The translations under genes and the position numbers were made by a program. Below are positions 5,136 through 6,022 of a DNA stretch of 6,022 nucleotides, piece by piece (the first letter of the stretch is position 1; the number at the start of each line of letters is the position of its first letter). Below the pieces are notes generated by a model that had not been told where the DNA came from, did not search any database, and saw only the letters and a program-made list of their open reading frames with translations. Location of the stretch: the NCBI GenBank assembly GCA_021850555.1, contig JAJZLX010000743.1:1-6022 (forward strand). The letters run 5' to 3'. Origin of the DNA: Pseudomonadota bacterium. Its GTDB lineage: Bacteria; Pseudomonadota; Gammaproteobacteria; Steroidobacterales; Steroidobacteraceae.

Positions 5136-6022
5136 ATGGGTGCAGGTGAGGCTATCCTATACATCTCCGTCCTCCTCTCGCTAGCCATCATGTTGCCCTC
5201 CGTGGTCGGGATGCAGCACCAGGCATTCACGGACCAGGTCGCAAAGGTCGAGGCGGGTCAGTTGGCCCGCGTCGACGACGCCGCGCTGCAGTACGAGTAT
5301 TCGTGGATGGCGAGCCTGTCCACGCCCGGCAGCACGCATATGGTCAGTGTGCAGACCCTCATTGCGCAGGGATTCCTGCCACCCGGCACGAAGGCCACGG
5401 ATGCGATGGGGGATCCGATCTCCGTCGAGTACCAGGCGGACTCAAGTGGCAATGTCACTGGCTACGTGGTCGCGCAGGGCAATTACCGCTATCCAGACCC
5501 CGACGCGGGCGAGATCCTGCTCGACCTCGGCGACCGCGGCGGGTATGTGCCGAAGGTACCGATCTCCGGGCAAGTCGCCGGTACGATCTACGGCACCGGC
5601 AATACCTGGCAGTCCCCGGCGCCGGCCGGGATCAACCCAGGCTCGATCGACGTGAAGGTCGAGAGCAATGCAGCGCAGCAGGCGGATGACTCGCGCTTCC
5701 TTTGGCGCGTGCCAGCGCCCACTGCGGCGGGCAATACCATGTCCACGCCGTTGATCCTTGGGGCCGTCGAGACGCCGGGGGCGTCCTGCGCCAATACAGG
5801 GGCGATCGCCCAGGACGGCACTGGGGCGCTGGTGTCTTGCCAGGGTGGCACCTGGCAATCGGTCGGCGGCGGGCACTGGCGGGCTCCCGTGGCGACGTAT
5901 GCCGCGCTGCCGCCAACTGGCAATCAGAACGGCGATGTGAGACTGACGCTCGATACGGACCGGGCCTTCGCGTGGAACGGTTCAAGCTGGAACGCGCTTG
6001 CCGTCGATCAGAACGGTGACCT
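5136..6022 (+). CDS. pilV: PilV-like (shufflon-type) pilin/adhesin, 3' end outside window
   Basis: An open frame of 295 complete codons that runs off the right edge without a stop. It begins with a four-residue leader (MGAG), Glu5, a hydrophobic helix at about 6-25, then an amphipathic helix (about 27-57, including QVAKVEAGQLARV) as in type IV pilins. Residues 60-195 look like a globular domain. Residues 199-240 resemble the shufflon/PilV family: a TMSTPLILGAVE stretch, C218 and C235 in an LVSCQGGTW motif. Residues 253-294 carry a Gly/Asn/Trp-rich unit (ALPPTGNQNGDVRL, then AFAWNGSSWNALAVDQNG) of a kind seen in pilus-tip and phage tail-fibre ends. In IncI1 plasmids PilV is the tip adhesin of the thin type IVb pilus, and its variable C-terminus selects recipients. 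Here the gene is embedded in a P-type trb operon. The prepilin cleavage site is not canonical. The family call is by recognition of these features, not by alignment; a generic type II secretion pseudopilin is the main alternative. Confidence 0.72.
   Translation, partial: MGAGEAILYISVLLSLAIMLPSVVGMQHQAFTDQVAKVEAGQLARVDDAALQYEYSWMASLSTPGSTHMVSVQTLIAQGFLPPGTKATDAMGDPISVEYQADSSGNVTGYVVAQGNYRYPDPDAGEILLDLGDRGGYVPKVPISGQVAGTIYGTGNTWQSPAPAGINPGSIDVKVESNAAQQADDSRFLWRVPAPTAAGNTMSTPLILGAVETPGASCANTGAIAQDGTGALVSCQGGTWQSVGGGHWRAPVATYAALPPTGNQNGDVRLTLDTDRAFAWNGSSWNALAVDQNGD

Noticed and set aside
5690..6022. Search for an R64-type shufflon recombination site in the pilin-like gene
   Set aside because: A start resembling it (GTGCCA at about 5708) does not continue as the known site, and no inverted copy is present in the window.

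Overview
The window is a GC-rich stretch, with third codon positions mostly G or C, from the conjugation (mating-pair formation) gene cluster of a Gram-negative, probably proteobacterial, mobile element. An integrative conjugative element or plasmid cannot be told apart here. All supported genes lie on the + strand and read as one left-to-right block. The evidence for the system is three adjacent type IV secretion genes of the P-type/MPF_T (trb) class in the order trbE-trbJ-trbL, which resembles the E-J-K-L order of Ti-plasmid trb operons but has no trbK.

Layout: positions 1-1779 hold the C-terminal part of the TrbE/VirB4 ATPase, with its start lying off the left edge. Positions 1780-2095 hold no convincing gene. 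This is the only loose junction in the window and it is rich in inverted repeats, including a 32-bp near-palindrome at 1820-1851 and overlapping hairpins just before trbJ. Positions 2096-2806 encode TrbJ (VirB5-like, secreted) and 2816-4618 encode TrbL (VirB6-like, polytopic, with a long Ala/Gly-rich tail). Two small membrane-protein genes follow (4622-4894 and 4891-5124, the second overlapping the first by ATGA). From 5136 to the right edge runs a long open frame without a stop, encoding a pilin-like protein with features of the PilV/shufflon adhesin family.

How the parts fit: TrbE would power assembly at the inner membrane, TrbL would form part of the inner-membrane channel and TrbJ would be a periplasmic or pilus-associated component. 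The PilV-like protein could act as a tip adhesin that chooses or binds the recipient. The most interesting points are the PilV-like gene with two unknown small membrane proteins embedded directly after trbL, its non-canonical N-terminus, and the structured 316-base spacer between trbE and trbJ. From trbJ onward the junctions are tight (9, 3, -4 and 11 bases) and each start has a good Shine-Dalgarno sequence, so these genes are probably co-transcribed and translationally coupled. No terminator, tRNA, CRISPR, insertion sequence or attachment site could be supported.
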